DNA from: Acetobacter sp. CAG:977
GTDB taxonomy: Bacteria; Pseudomonadota; Alphaproteobacteria; CAAGCB01; CAG-977
Assembly: GCA_000434295.1 (NCBI GenBank)
Contig: HF994934.1
Span: forward strand, 133,088 to 197,087
DNA length: 64,000 nucleotides
Direction: 5' to 3'
Part shown: piece after piece, positions 42,278 to 50,869 of the stretch
How positions within the stretch are numbered: the stretch's first letter is position 1
How the letters are laid out: every line of letters starts with the position of its first letter
The notes under the pieces: generated by a model
Told to the model about the DNA's origin: nothing
The model's input: the letters and a program-made list of their open reading frames with translations, nothing else
The model's database searches: none
Made by a program: the position numbers and the translations under genes

Positions 42278-43302
42278 GCACGAAGAATTTAGGCCGCGGA
42301 TTAAACGCATTGTTGGGCGATGACGACAATGAAACGTCATATGTCCCGTCAAGCGGAGAAACGGTAAATACCGTTGCTTTGTCGTCCTTGGAACCCAGCC
42401 CTTTTCAGCCGCGTCGCGTGTTTGATGAAAACGCCATAAATGATTTGGTCGAATCCATAAAAACAAAAGGCGTTCTTCAGCCTTTATTGGTTCGCCGCAA
42501 GAACGGAGAAGAAAACAAGTATGAAATTATCGGGGGCGAACGGCGTTGGCGCGCCTCTCAAATGGCGGGGTTAAGCGAAATTCCCGTTTTAATTAAAACG
42601 TTTTCGGACAAAGAGGCTTTGGAAGTCGCTTTGATAGAAAACCTGCAACGCCAAGACTTGAATCCTTTGGAAGAAGCCGAAGGTTATCGCCGCTTGATGG
42701 AAGAATTTTCAAATACGCAGGAAGATTTGGCAAAAGCAGTCGGCAAAAGCCGCAGCCATGTTGCAAACATGATGCGTTTGTTGGGATTGCCCGACAAAGT
42801 TAAGGAAAGTCTGGAACAAGGCAAACTGACTTCCGGACACGCCAGAGCACTGTTAAACGCCAAGAATCCGGAACAGCTGGCTGAAATAGTCATTTCAAAA
42901 GGATTAAACGTCCGTCAAACGGAAAAGCTGGCTCAGGATGCAGGCGAGAAAAAGCCCAGAACGGCAACGGCAAAACATACGGAAAAGCAGGCAGAATGGG
43001 AAAATCTGGCTTCCGATCTGACAAGATCTCTGGGCATTTCCGTTTCGATCAAGCCGAAAGCACGCGGCGGCGAATTAATATTGTCTTATTCAAATTTGGA
43101 GGAATTGGATGATATTATCCGCCGTTTAAGCGACGGCAAAAAAGCCGAAAAAAATGATTCTGCAGCCCCTGTTTCAGAATCCGTCGTAACGGTTTCTTCC
43201 GAAAAAGACGAAGATGTCATTTCTTTTTCCGAAGAATGGAAGGACTTGAACGTCGATGACGACGTGATCAGTTTGGATAAATTGGGCGGAAATGCGGGCT
43301 GA
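42274..43302 (+). CDS. parB: Chromosome partitioning protein ParB (CTPase, parS-binding)
   Basis: ParB binds parS and spreads as a CTP-gated clamp. The 342-residue product has an N-terminal ParA-interacting segment (LGRGLNALLGDD), the nucleotide-binding IIGGERRWRASQMAGL (the ParB box), the LIENLQRQDLNPLEEAEGY region, and the central helix-turn-helix KAVGKSRSHVANMMRLLGLP. The C-terminal dimer domain ends near residue 290. A further 50-residue acidic tail (from about 290) is longer than in close relatives I know. The promoter is probably that of rsmG. Confidence 0.97.
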   Translation: MSTKNLGRGLNALLGDDDNETSYVPSSGETVNTVALSSLEPSPFQPRRVFDENAINDLVESIKTKGVLQPLLVRRKNGEENKYEIIGGERRWRASQMAGLSEIPVLIKTFSDKEALEVALIENLQRQDLNPLEEAEGYRRLMEEFSNTQEDLAKAVGKSRSHVANMMRLLGLPDKVKESLEQGKLTSGHARALLNAKNPEQLAEIVISKGLNVRQTEKLAQDAGEKKPRTATAKHTEKQAEWENLASDLTRSLGISVSIKPKARGGELILSYSNLEELDDIIRRLSDGKKAEKNDSAAPVSESVVTVSSEKDEDVISFSEEWKDLNVDDDVISLDKLGGNAG

Positions 43303-43383
43303 TTTTTCATTTCGATAAAAAAATAAAATAAACCGATATCGAAATAAAACAGAAAAAATCATTTTGAAATCGTTATGAATGAC

Positions 43384-43407
43384 AAAAACGCCGATTTCGG
43401 CGTTTTT
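43384..43407. terminator. Bidirectional terminator between parB and yraN
   Basis: AAAAACGCCG (43384-43393) pairs with CGGCGTTTTT (43398-43407) around an ATTT loop. It lies between convergent parB and yraN and ends 11 bases before the yraN stop. Confidence 0.88.
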
Positions 43408-43417
43408 GTTTTGTTCT

Positions 43418-43801
43418 CTACACCTGAAAGGCGTTTTTTATGTGATCGGGAAGCGAAAAAGGTGTCATCAGAATAACGTCGAATCTTTTTTCAAAATTTT
43501 CAAATTCGGGATGCAAAGATAAAAAATATAAAGCCCCTCTGATCCGTCTTTGACGGACGGAATACGAAACCGCCTCTGCGGCATCGGTTTTGCTTTTACG
43601 CAATTTGACTTCGACAAAAACCAAAACGTCGGATTTAATCGCGATTAAATCTATTTCCCCCGCACCGGAACCTCGCGGCGGGCGAAAATTCTTTTCCAAA
43701 ATCCGATACCCTTTTAAAGAAAGAAATATTGCGGCTTTGATTTCTGCGCTTTTCCCGTCTTTTCGGGCTTTTTCGCCTTGTTTTCGTTTAAATTCCGCCA
43801 T
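43418..43801 (-). CDS. yraN: YraN-family (UPF0102) endonuclease-like protein
   Basis: The 127-residue protein has the restriction-endonuclease-like core: GKSAEIKAAIFLSLKGYRIL (split at the family helix), GEIDLIAIKSDVLVFVEVKLR with the Asp and Glu-x-Lys metal-binding residues, and RRIRGALYFL. The role of this family is not well defined; DNA processing is suspected. It overlaps the rsmI gene by 14 bases; the rsmI-yraN pair is common in proteobacteria. Confidence 0.93.
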   Translation of the reverse strand: MAEFKRKQGEKARKDGKSAEIKAAIFLSLKGYRILEKNFRPPRGSGAGEIDLIAIKSDVLVFVEVKLRKSKTDAAEAVSYSVRQRRIRGALYFLSLHPEFENFEKRFDVILMTPFSLPDHIKNAFQV

Positions 43802-44642
43802 TTTTTATTTCAAGAGCTTTTTCATAAACCGTTTTTTTGTTCAGCCCCGTTTCGGCGACAATTCGTGCGACAGCGTCTTTTAAACTTGCGGATTCCAGTG
43901 CTTGTTTTAAAAGAGCGGTCAACGTTTCTTCATTTACGGCTTCCGTTTTTTCGGGGGCGGAAACGACTAAAACGAATTCTCCTTTCGGAACGCCGTTTTC
44001 TTTGTAAATTTCAAGAGCGTTTGAAATCGTCGTACGCAGGGTTTCTTCGAATTTTTTGGTCAGCTCTCTGGCGACGGCAATCTTTCGGTCACCCAAAACT
44101 TCCAGCATATCTGTCAGGGTTTCTTCGATTCTTTGCGGAGCTTCGTAAAATATCAAGGTCGAGTTTATGGTTGACAGTTCTTTAAGCTCTTTTTTGCGAG
44201 CGGCGGACTTTACGGGCAAAAAACCGTTAAAAAGAAAGCGGTGGCACGGTAATCCCGACAGCTGAAGCGCCGTCAGAACGGCGGAAGCTCCCGGAACGGC
44301 GGTGACATATATGTCTTCGCGGATGCAGTCTTGCACCAGTCTGTAGCCCGGATCGTTAACCAAAGGCGTTCCGGCATCGGAAACCAAAGCGACGGTTTCG
44401 CCGTTTTTCAGGCGTTTTATCAAAGCGGGTCTTGCTTTTTCGGCGTTATGTTCGTGATAAGGAGTTAACGGGGCGGATATGCCCAAAAGAGAAAACAGTT
44501 TGGAAGTCACCCTTGTATCTTCGCAAGCGACGATATCGGCATTTTTTAAAATTTTGACGGCTCTGTCGGAAATATCGCCCAAATTGCCGATAGGGGTTGA
44601 AACTAAATACAAACCATTTATAAAAGAAGTCTGTTCAGACAT
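43788..44642 (-). CDS. rsmI: 16S rRNA (cytidine1402-2'-O)-methyltransferase RsmI
   Basis: RsmI methylates the ribose of C1402 in the ribosomal decoding centre. The 284-residue product has LYLVSTPIGNLGDIS near the N-terminus, ACEDTRVTSKLF, the SAM-binding VALVSDAGTPLVNDPG, and LPCHRFLFNGFLP. AAAAGGA precedes ATG 44642. It is divergent from the LpoA-like lipoprotein gene with a 68-bp gap, the conserved rsmI/LppC arrangement. Confidence 0.96.
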   Translation of the reverse strand: MSEQTSFINGLYLVSTPIGNLGDISDRAVKILKNADIVACEDTRVTSKLFSLLGISAPLTPYHEHNAEKARPALIKRLKNGETVALVSDAGTPLVNDPGYRLVQDCIREDIYVTAVPGASAVLTALQLSGLPCHRFLFNGFLPVKSAARKKELKELSTINSTLIFYEAPQRIEETLTDMLEVLGDRKIAVARELTKKFEETLRTTISNALEIYKENGVPKGEFVLVVSAPEKTEAVNEETLTALLKQALESASLKDAVARIVAETGLNKKTVYEKALEIKNGGI

Positions 44643-44710
44643 TTGCCATCCTTTTCAAAAACGGGTAAGATGCCCTAGATTTAAAACGTTTTCAGGACAG
44701 GAGCAATCTT

Positions 44711-46495
44711 TTGCGTCATTTGAAATTCAAAATTTTTGCAAGCTGTATTTTATCGGTATGTGCGGCTTCGTGTACGCATCCGGTTCGTTTAACGTCGGTT
44801 CAAAGCGTTGAACAGGGCGTATTTAGTGCGGCGGATGCGGATTTGGCGACGGTTTCTCAAATAAAATCGGCGACTCAGCCGGAACAAAAAGCGTTGCCGC
44901 CGTCGGAAATGATGCGGGTCGGGTTGTTGCTGCCTTTGAGCGGAAAGTCCGCAAAGCTGGGTGAAGCGTTAAGAAACGCGGCAATGATGTCGTTGTTTGA
45001 CATTTCCAGCGGCAGACTTGTTTTGCAGTTCTACGATACCGAAGGCACGGCCGAAGGTGCAAGAAACGCTTCCGAACTGGCGATCAGCCAAGGGGTGGAA
45101 CTGATTATCGGGCCGATTTTTTCCGAAGAAGTCCGAGCGATACGGGAAAATACGCATTCTGCCGACATCGGTGTTATTACGTTTTCGTCGCACCCGTCGA
45201 ATTTAGGCGACGGCGTTTATACGATCAGCACGCTGACGTCGCAACAGGTTGAACACATTATCGGTTACGCCTGTGACAAAGGATATAAACGGTTTGCGAT
45301 TTTGTCTCAGGACAATGCGATGGGAGACATCGTCGCGATGGCGGCAAAATCGGCGGCCGATCGTTGCGGAGCGACGATTACGAAAGCGGGATTTTATTAT
45401 TCCAAGACCGATAATCTTCAACCGACCGTTCAACAGGTTATGCCGCGCTTGGTTGAAGAAATGCAAAAAGAAAAAGACGAAGAAATCGAACGGTTGGAAA
45501 AGGCTCGCGCGGACGTTTTAGCCGGATTGCCCGTCAAAATGAAAAACGAAGAAACGGGCATGGAAGAAGAACGCATGATGACGATGGAGGAATTGACGGC
45601 GACGATAGAGACGCTGAAAAATACCGAAATTGTCAGAGATCCGTTTGAATTTGACGCGTTGCTGATTACCGAAGAAGGCAGCCGTTTGCGTTCTTTGGGG
45701 GCGTTGTTGTCTTATTACGACGTTCCGAAAGAGGTCAAAATTTTGGGAACGTCTCAATGGGCGAATTCTTCACCGTCCCGAGAACCCGCTTTGGTCGGCG
45801 GATGGTTTTCAAATCTGCCTTTTGCGGGATTTGAACAGTTTTCGGCACGTTACAAGAAAATATACGGCGAAAAACCGCCTCGCATAGCGTCTCAGGCATA
45901 TGATGCCGTTGCTTTGGCGGCGGTTTTGGCGGAAACGGGGAGCTTTTCTTACGACAATCTGACCAATCCGTCGGGATTCAGAGGTGTTGACGGATTGTTC
46001 CGCCTGTTGCCGAACGGATTGTCGGAACGCGGGTTGGAAGTCTTGGGCGTTGAAAAACGAGGATACGTTACGTTGTCGCCTGCTCCCGAAGTCTTTGAAA
46101 CCGAACCCGTAATCGTTCCGAACGTTTATGAAAAGGGATTCCGTTATTCGCCCGAATTCATACCGCCTCCGCCCGTAGAAGAATTGATAGAGGAAACCAT
46201 CATCGTTGACGGGCAGACGGGACAAGGTTCAAATCTTCAGGGTCAGGGCAGTAATACTCATGGGAGCAATATTCAGGGCAGTAATATGCCGGTTGAAGGA
46301 AATGCTTTCCAATCCGCAGTCAGTGCTCAGGGCGCCAATGTTCAAGGTGTCGGGACTCAGGGAAGCGGGTCAACGGCGGTTTCTCCGTTCGCGGGGCAGG
46401 CTTCGGGGGTTCCGACGGTTTCCGCGCCTGTCTCTGAAAGACCTCAACCGTTCGTAACGCCGCCTATTTCAGAAGGGTTGGGCACAGCGAATTAA
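44711..46495 (+). CDS. Penicillin-binding protein activator, LpoA/LppC family lipoprotein
   Basis: In E. coli the related LpoA activates PBP1A from the outer membrane. The 594-residue product has a lipoprotein signal with Cys21 in CAASC and a periplasmic-binding-protein fold (type 1) from MRVGLLLPLSGKSAKLGEALRNA, split at the family strand, to about residue 400. After residue 495 comes a Gly/Gln/Ser/Asn-rich tail with repeats such as GSNTHGSNIQGSNM. The start is TTG at 44711 with AGGAG seven bases upstream. The divergent rsmI and yraN nearby are usual for this family. The gene's last 32 bases overlap convergent hemW. Confidence 0.87.
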   Translation: MRHLKFKIFASCILSVCAASCTHPVRLTSVQSVEQGVFSAADADLATVSQIKSATQPEQKALPPSEMMRVGLLLPLSGKSAKLGEALRNAAMMSLFDISSGRLVLQFYDTEGTAEGARNASELAISQGVELIIGPIFSEEVRAIRENTHSADIGVITFSSHPSNLGDGVYTISTLTSQQVEHIIGYACDKGYKRFAILSQDNAMGDIVAMAAKSAADRCGATITKAGFYYSKTDNLQPTVQQVMPRLVEEMQKEKDEEIERLEKARADVLAGLPVKMKNEETGMEEERMMTMEELTATIETLKNTEIVRDPFEFDALLITEEGSRLRSLGALLSYYDVPKEVKILGTSQWANSSPSREPALVGGWFSNLPFAGFEQFSARYKKIYGEKPPRIASQAYDAVALAAVLAETGSFSYDNLTNPSGFRGVDGLFRLLPNGLSERGLEVLGVEKRGYVTLSPAPEVFETEPVIVPNVYEKGFRYSPEFIPPPPVEELIEETIIVDGQTGQGSNLQGQGSNTHGSNIQGSNMPVEGNAFQSAVSAQGANVQGVGTQGSGSTAVSPFAGQASGVPTVSAPVSERPQPFVTPPISEGLGTAN

Positions 46496-47582
46496 GAATT
46501 AAAAGGCCTTTTGCCGTTGCGCGAAGGCCTTTTTTATCGGCAATGATCAAGCCGTCCGTTTGATAATCAAGCAAGGTGTCTTCGTATAAAAAATTTTCCG
46601 GCTCAAAGCTTGTCATATCTTTGAATCGTTCGCGCAAAAGCCCTTCCCGAGTACGCAGAGCCATTAAAATCAATTCTTGCGCCGTTTCTTTTAAAGTCAA
46701 AGAGTCTTCGGCAATTTTTCGGGAACAAAGCCACCGTTTCGGGTCATTTTCCCCGACGGTTGCCAAATAACGTCCGTTTTCAAAAAAACGACCGTGAGCG
46801 GCAGGTCCGATCCCCAGCCATTCTCCGCCTTGCCAATAAAGCAGGTTATGACGGCATTCGTGTCCTTTTCGAGCGTGATTGGAAACTTCGTAACGTTCGA
46901 TGCCTGCCAGATACGTCATTTTGTCGGTCAGTTCGAACATATCTGCGCACAAATTTTCTTCGGGCGGTTCGATGCCTTTTTTGTAAAAAAACGTCCCTTC
47001 TTCAATGGTCAGCTGGTACAAAGACAAATGGGAGAGGTTTAAATCCAAAATGCGCTGAAGCTGAGTTTCCCAGTCTTTAAACGTTTGGTGAGGCAACGCA
47101 TAAATAAAGTCGGCGGAGACTTCCGGAAAAATATTTTTGGCGCTTTGCAAAGCGTTTAAGGCGGTTTCGGCATTATGTAACCGCCCCAGAAACTTCAGAT
47201 CGTTGTCGTTTAAAGACTGAATGCCCAAAGACAGACGATTGACGCCGGCTTTGCGAAAGTCTGACATTTTTTGATGATTGAGTGTTCCCGGATTTGCTTC
47301 CAAAGAAATTTCGGCATTTTCGTCGGTGTCCCACAATCTGCGGACGGCGGAAATGATTTCCGAAACGATTTCGGCAGGCATTAAAGACGGCGTTCCGCCG
47401 CCGAAAAAGACGGAAGACACTTTCTTGTCCGCCGTTCTTAACGCATAGCTTTCAAGCACGGAAAGATAAGCGTCCCTCCATGCTTGAAAATCTATATTTT
47501 TGCCGATAATGCTGACAAAGTCGCAATACGGGCATTTTGAACGGCAAAACGGCCAATGGAAATAAATTCCGAAACGGCTCAT
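46464..47582 (-). CDS. hemW: HemW-like radical SAM protein (heme chaperone)
   Basis: HemW binds heme and is thought to insert it into membrane respiratory proteins; it is related to HemN but lacks coproporphyrinogen oxidase activity in tested species. The 372-residue product has the iron-sulfur motif C-x3-C-x2-C in FCRSKCPYCDF, followed by SSVFFGGGTPSLM, SLGIQSLNDNDLKFLGR and LPHQTFKDWE. The C-terminal part has the HemW SLYQLTIEEGTFF segment. It starts two bases after rdgB and its stop region overlaps the LpoA-like gene by 32 bases. Confidence 0.93.
   Translation of the reverse strand: MSRFGIYFHWPFCRSKCPYCDFVSIIGKNIDFQAWRDAYLSVLESYALRTADKKVSSVFFGGGTPSLMPAEIVSEIISAVRRLWDTDENAEISLEANPGTLNHQKMSDFRKAGVNRLSLGIQSLNDNDLKFLGRLHNAETALNALQSAKNIFPEVSADFIYALPHQTFKDWETQLQRILDLNLSHLSLYQLTIEEGTFFYKKGIEPPEENLCADMFELTDKMTYLAGIERYEVSNHARKGHECRHNLLYWQGGEWLGIGPAAHGRFFENGRYLATVGENDPKRWLCSRKIAEDSLTLKETAQELILMALRTREGLLRERFKDMTSFEPENFLYEDTLLDYQTDGLIIADKKGLRATAKGLLILNSLCPTLLK
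46501..46535 (+). terminator. Terminator of the LpoA-like gene, inside hemW
   Basis: AAAAGGCCTT (46501-46510) pairs with AAGGCCT plus T-run (46524-46535) around a 13-base loop, with T residues following. It starts 5 bases after the LpoA-like stop and lies wholly within the hemW coding region on the other strand. Confidence 0.75.
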
Positions 47583-47584
47583 AT

Positions 47585-48181
47585 TTAACCTAAGCAGGCT
47601 TTTATGAACATTTTCAACGCGTTGGCGCGGTGGCTGACGGAATTTTTTATTTCCGAAGACAATTGGGCAAACGTTTCTTTGTATCCGTTCGGGACAAACA
47701 TGGGGTCATAGCCGAATCCGTTGTCTCCTTGAGGCGGAAAACAAAGCGTTCCTTGGACTTGTCCTTCAAATTCTTCCGTATGTCCGTCGGGCCAAGCGAT
47801 AACCAGGGCACAGGCGAAATGAGCGGAACGGTCTTGAGAATCGCCCAGTTCTTTATTTAAACATTCCATGGCGTAAGGAAAGCCGTTTTTTTTAGGCTCG
47901 TTATAGCGTGCGGAATAAATGCCGGGGCGGTTGTTCAACGCGTGGACGCACAATCCCGAATCGTCTGCCAAGGCGGGCATATTTGCTTCTTTGGCGGCGC
48001 AAAGGGCTTTGATTTTTGCGTTTTCGATAAAGGTTTTTCCGTTTTCTTCGGGTTCCGAAAGATTTAATTCGTCGGCGGAGCGAACTTTGATATTAAACGG
48101 CGCCAGAATCGTTTGCATTTCGGCGACTTTTCCTTTGTTATGCGTCGCCAGCACGATTTCTTTTTCTATTAATTTTCGCAT
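47585..48181 (-). CDS. rdgB: XTP/dITP pyrophosphatase RdgB
   Basis: RdgB removes inosine and xanthosine triphosphates from the nucleotide pool. The 198-residue product has the Ham1/RdgB motifs LATHNKGKVAEM, ENAKIKALCAA, LADDSGLCVHALNNRPGIYSAR (split) and GFGYDPMFVP. It lies between rph (3 bp gap) and hemW (2 bp gap) in the order rph-rdgB-hemW, which is common in proteobacteria. Confidence 0.96.
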   Translation of the reverse strand: MRKLIEKEIVLATHNKGKVAEMQTILAPFNIKVRSADELNLSEPEENGKTFIENAKIKALCAAKEANMPALADDSGLCVHALNNRPGIYSARYNEPKKNGFPYAMECLNKELGDSQDRSAHFACALVIAWPDGHTEEFEGQVQGTLCFPPQGDNGFGYDPMFVPNGYKETFAQLSSEIKNSVSHRANALKMFIKACLG

Positions 48182-48184
48182 GAC

Positions 48185-48901
48185 TTAAATTCCCAAAGCT
48201 TTTCTTTGCAAAGCGGCAAGTTCGTTTGTTCCTTTGCACGCCAACGCAAACAGCTGTTCGAACTGTTCTTTTGTAAAAGGTTCGCGTTCGGCGGTTCCCT
48301 GAATTTCGACGATGCCGCCTTTTCCCGTAATGACAAAGTTTGCATCCGTTTCGGCGGAAGAATCTTCGACATAATCCAAATCCAAGACGGGCTGACCTTC
48401 GCGAATGCCGCAGGAGATGGCGGCGACCGTATCCGTAATCGGCAGGTTAAAGATCATTTTTTGTTCCTGCATTTTTTTCAAAGCCAGATAAAGGGCGACG
48501 AATCCTCCGGTAATGGAAGCCGTTCTGGTTCCGCCGTCGGCCTGAACGACGTCGCAGTCGATTTTAATGCAGTATTCTCCAAGGGCTTTCATATTGACGC
48601 AAGACCTTAACGCGCGTCCGATTAAGCGTTGGATTTCCTGAGTTCTTCCCGATTGACCTTTTTTGGCTTCGCGATCGACGCGGGAAGACGTTGCTCGGGG
48701 AATCATGCCGTATTCCGCGGTAACCCATCCTTTTCCCGTATTTCGCATCCATCCGGGGACTTTGTCTTCGACGGTGGCGGTGCAAATGACGTGCGTGTCG
48801 CCGCATTTTATCAGGCAAGAGCCTTCGGCATGTTTGTTGATATTCGTTTCGATGGATACTTTGCGCATTTCGTCAAAAGCGCGATTTGAAGGTCTGGACA
48901 T
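48185..48901 (-). CDS. rph: Ribonuclease PH
   Basis: RNase PH trims tRNA 3' ends by phosphorolysis. The 238-residue product is full length with [18 protein letters not shown] at the start, [26 protein letters not shown] and the phosphate-binding [18 protein letters not shown], split as usual. AAAGGA precedes ATG 48901. It is divergent from hrcA with a 76-bp gap, a standard arrangement in alphaproteobacteria. Confidence 0.97.
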   Translation of the reverse strand: MSRPSNRAFDEMRKVSIETNINKHAEGSCLIKCGDTHVICTATVEDKVPGWMRNTGKGWVTAEYGMIPRATSSRVDREAKKGQSGRTQEIQRLIGRALRSCVNMKALGEYCIKIDCDVVQADGGTRTASITGGFVALYLALKKMQEQKMIFNLPITDTVAAISCGIREGQPVLDLDYVEDSSAETDANFVITGKGGIVEIQGTAEREPFTKEQFEQLFALACKGTNELAALQRKALGI

Positions 48902-48977
48902 TATTTTTGTTCCTTTCAGTTTTTAATCACTTTTTGAACGTTGACGTTTGATAATACGATTACTACATTTATGGACT

Positions 48978-50027
48978 ATGAGTAAGCAAATATCGACATT
49001 ATCCGAATTAAACGACCGATCCAGAACGATTTTTCGTTTGCTGGTTGATGCATATTTGGAACGGGGCGAACCGATCGGGTCGAAAACATTGTCCGGATTG
49101 TTGGATTTTCCGTTATCGTCGGCGACGGTCAGAAACGTCATGTCGGAATTGGAATTGGCGGGTTTATTGGCGTCTCCGCATACATCGGCGGGGCGGATTC
49201 CGACGGAAAGAGGCTTAAAGCTGTTTGTTGACGGCTTGCTCGAGATAGGGTCTTTGGAAGAAAACGAGCGCCACGCCATAGAAGCGCGATGCCGTACGTC
49301 GGGCATAGGGACGGAACAGGTTTTGGAACAGGCCTCGGCGATGTTGTCGGGGCTTTCGAAATGTGCGGGGGTTGTGATTGTTCCGAAGATTCAGGCGGCG
49401 TTAAAGCATATAGAGTATGTATATTTGGGCGGCAATCGGGCATTGGTTGTGATGGTGACGGCGAACGGCGAAGTTGAAAACCGTTTGATAGAGTTGCCTG
49501 CTGGGACATTGCCTTCGGCGTTGACGGAAGCAACGAATTTTATGAATACGCGTTTGTGCGGCAAGACGTTGGAACAGGCTCGCCGCGAGATTGCCAAAGA
49601 AATCAGTTTGCATCAAACAGAGCTTGACGAAGCGGCATCCCGATTGGTTTCGCAAGGTCTTGCCGTTTGGACGGAAGGCCGCAAAGGGGCATTGATTGTC
49701 AAGGGTCAGGCGAATTTGCTGGAAAACATACAGGCTTTAGAAGATTTGGAAAAGGTACGGGCTTTGTTTAATGCGTTGGAAGCGCAAGAAAACATGGCGA
49801 AATTATTAGATTTAACGGAAACGGCGGAAGGTGTACAAATTTTTATAGGGTCTGAAAATTCTTTATTTACGATGTCGGGATGTTCTATGATAACGGCGCC
49901 GTACCGCAACGGCAGAGAGCAGATTATCGGCGCGGTAGGCATTATCGGCCCGACGAGAATGAATTATGCAAAGATAATTCCGCTGGTGGATTATACGTCT
50001 CATGTTGTGAGCAAGTTGATAGGATAG
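48978..50027 (+). CDS. hrcA: Heat-inducible transcription repressor HrcA
   Basis: HrcA represses heat-shock genes by binding CIRCE operators. The 349-residue product has an N-terminal winged helix (LNDRSRTIFRLLVDAYLERGEPIGSK, split; LPSSATVR-type LSSATVRNVMSELE) and a GAF-like C-terminal domain ending in GIIGPTRMNYAKIIPLVDY. The frame opens at 48948, but ATG 48978 gives the family N-terminus; no clear ribosome-binding site is visible. No CIRCE inverted repeat is present in its own promoter region. It is followed four bases later by grpE. Confidence 0.95.
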   Translation: MSKQISTLSELNDRSRTIFRLLVDAYLERGEPIGSKTLSGLLDFPLSSATVRNVMSELELAGLLASPHTSAGRIPTERGLKLFVDGLLEIGSLEENERHAIEARCRTSGIGTEQVLEQASAMLSGLSKCAGVVIVPKIQAALKHIEYVYLGGNRALVVMVTANGEVENRLIELPAGTLPSALTEATNFMNTRLCGKTLEQARREIAKEISLHQTELDEAASRLVSQGLAVWTEGRKGALIVKGQANLLENIQALEDLEKVRALFNALEAQENMAKLLDLTETAEGVQIFIGSENSLFTMSGCSMITAPYRNGREQIIGAVGIIGPTRMNYAKIIPLVDYTSHVVSKLIG

Positions 50028-50031
50028 GGCA

Positions 50032-50685
50032 ATGACGAAACATCATCATCAAAAAAACGAAGAAACTTCGGTTTCAGAAGAAACGGCAGAAATTCGGGAA
50101 GAAACGAAAGAAGCCGAAAGTGTCGAGCAAACGGTTGAAGAAATCGACGAAGTTGCCGCAAAGACAGCGGAATTAAGAGAAGAAGTCGAAAAACTTCGCG
50201 ATATGTACATGCGTTCGCAGGCCGAGATGGAAAATTTAAGGAAACGCACGCAGATAGAGTTGGAAAAGCGTTCGAAATACGCGATATCTTCGTTTGCGCG
50301 AGATTTATTGACGGTTTCGGACAATTTGTCTAGAGCTCTGGCGGCAATTCCCGAAGAAGAAAAAGAAGGAACGTCCGAACTGATAAAGAATCTGGTTATC
50401 GGATTGGAAATGACGCAAAAAGAATTAAATACGGCATTTGAAAAGAACGATATCAAACCGGTTGAAGGTGTCGGACATATTTTTAATCCGAATATTCATA
50501 AAGTCGTTCAGGAAGTAGAAGATCCGACGAAACCTGCGGGAACGATCATTCAGGAATGGCAAAAGGGCTACACCATCGGCGGTGACCGCACGTTGCGCGA
50601 AGCCGTTGTCGTTGTTACGAAAGGCGGTCCGAAACCGGGAGAACAGCCCGACGAACCGGGAAAACGAATAGATACGTCGGTATAA
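50032..50685 (+). CDS. grpE: Nucleotide exchange factor GrpE
   Basis: GrpE releases ADP from DnaK. The 217-residue product has a long acidic, Glu-rich N-terminus (about 50 residues), the coiled coil ELREEVEKLRDMYMRSQAEMENLRKR (split at residue 65), a helical bundle, and the beta-wing domain GHIFNPNIHKVVQEVED. hrcA-grpE is the classical pair; dnaK and dnaJ are not in the window. A strong terminator follows. Confidence 0.96.
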   Translation: MTKHHHQKNEETSVSEETAEIREETKEAESVEQTVEEIDEVAAKTAELREEVEKLRDMYMRSQAEMENLRKRTQIELEKRSKYAISSFARDLLTVSDNLSRALAAIPEEEKEGTSELIKNLVIGLEMTQKELNTAFEKNDIKPVEGVGHIFNPNIHKVVQEVEDPTKPAGTIIQEWQKGYTIGGDRTLREAVVVVTKGGPKPGEQPDEPGKRIDTSV

Positions 50686-50696
50686 AGAGCTAAAAA

Positions 50697-50729
50697 ACAA
50701 AAGCGGAAGGGAAAAACTTCCGCTTTTTT
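50697..50729 (+). terminator. Rho-independent terminator of hrcA-grpE
   Basis: AAGCGGAAG (50701-50709) pairs with CTTCCGCTT (50717-50725) around a seven-base loop. It is preceded by more A residues and followed by T residues to 50729. Confidence 0.92.
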
Positions 50730-50869
50730 GTTATGGATGTTTCCGTTGTAATTTTTTTTGTTTTTTCCGTTTGTTTTCAGTAATCAAAGTTATGTTTGCT
50801 GAGAAAAAAAGCATTTTTTTATGAAAGAATTTTTTAATTTTCACGTTATATAAAACAGGCACATTTTCG

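Noticed and set aside
46225..46400. Short repeated units in the tail of the LpoA-like gene as a CRISPR array.
   Set aside because: Units are short, degenerate, in-frame and coding; there are no regular spacers and no cas genes.
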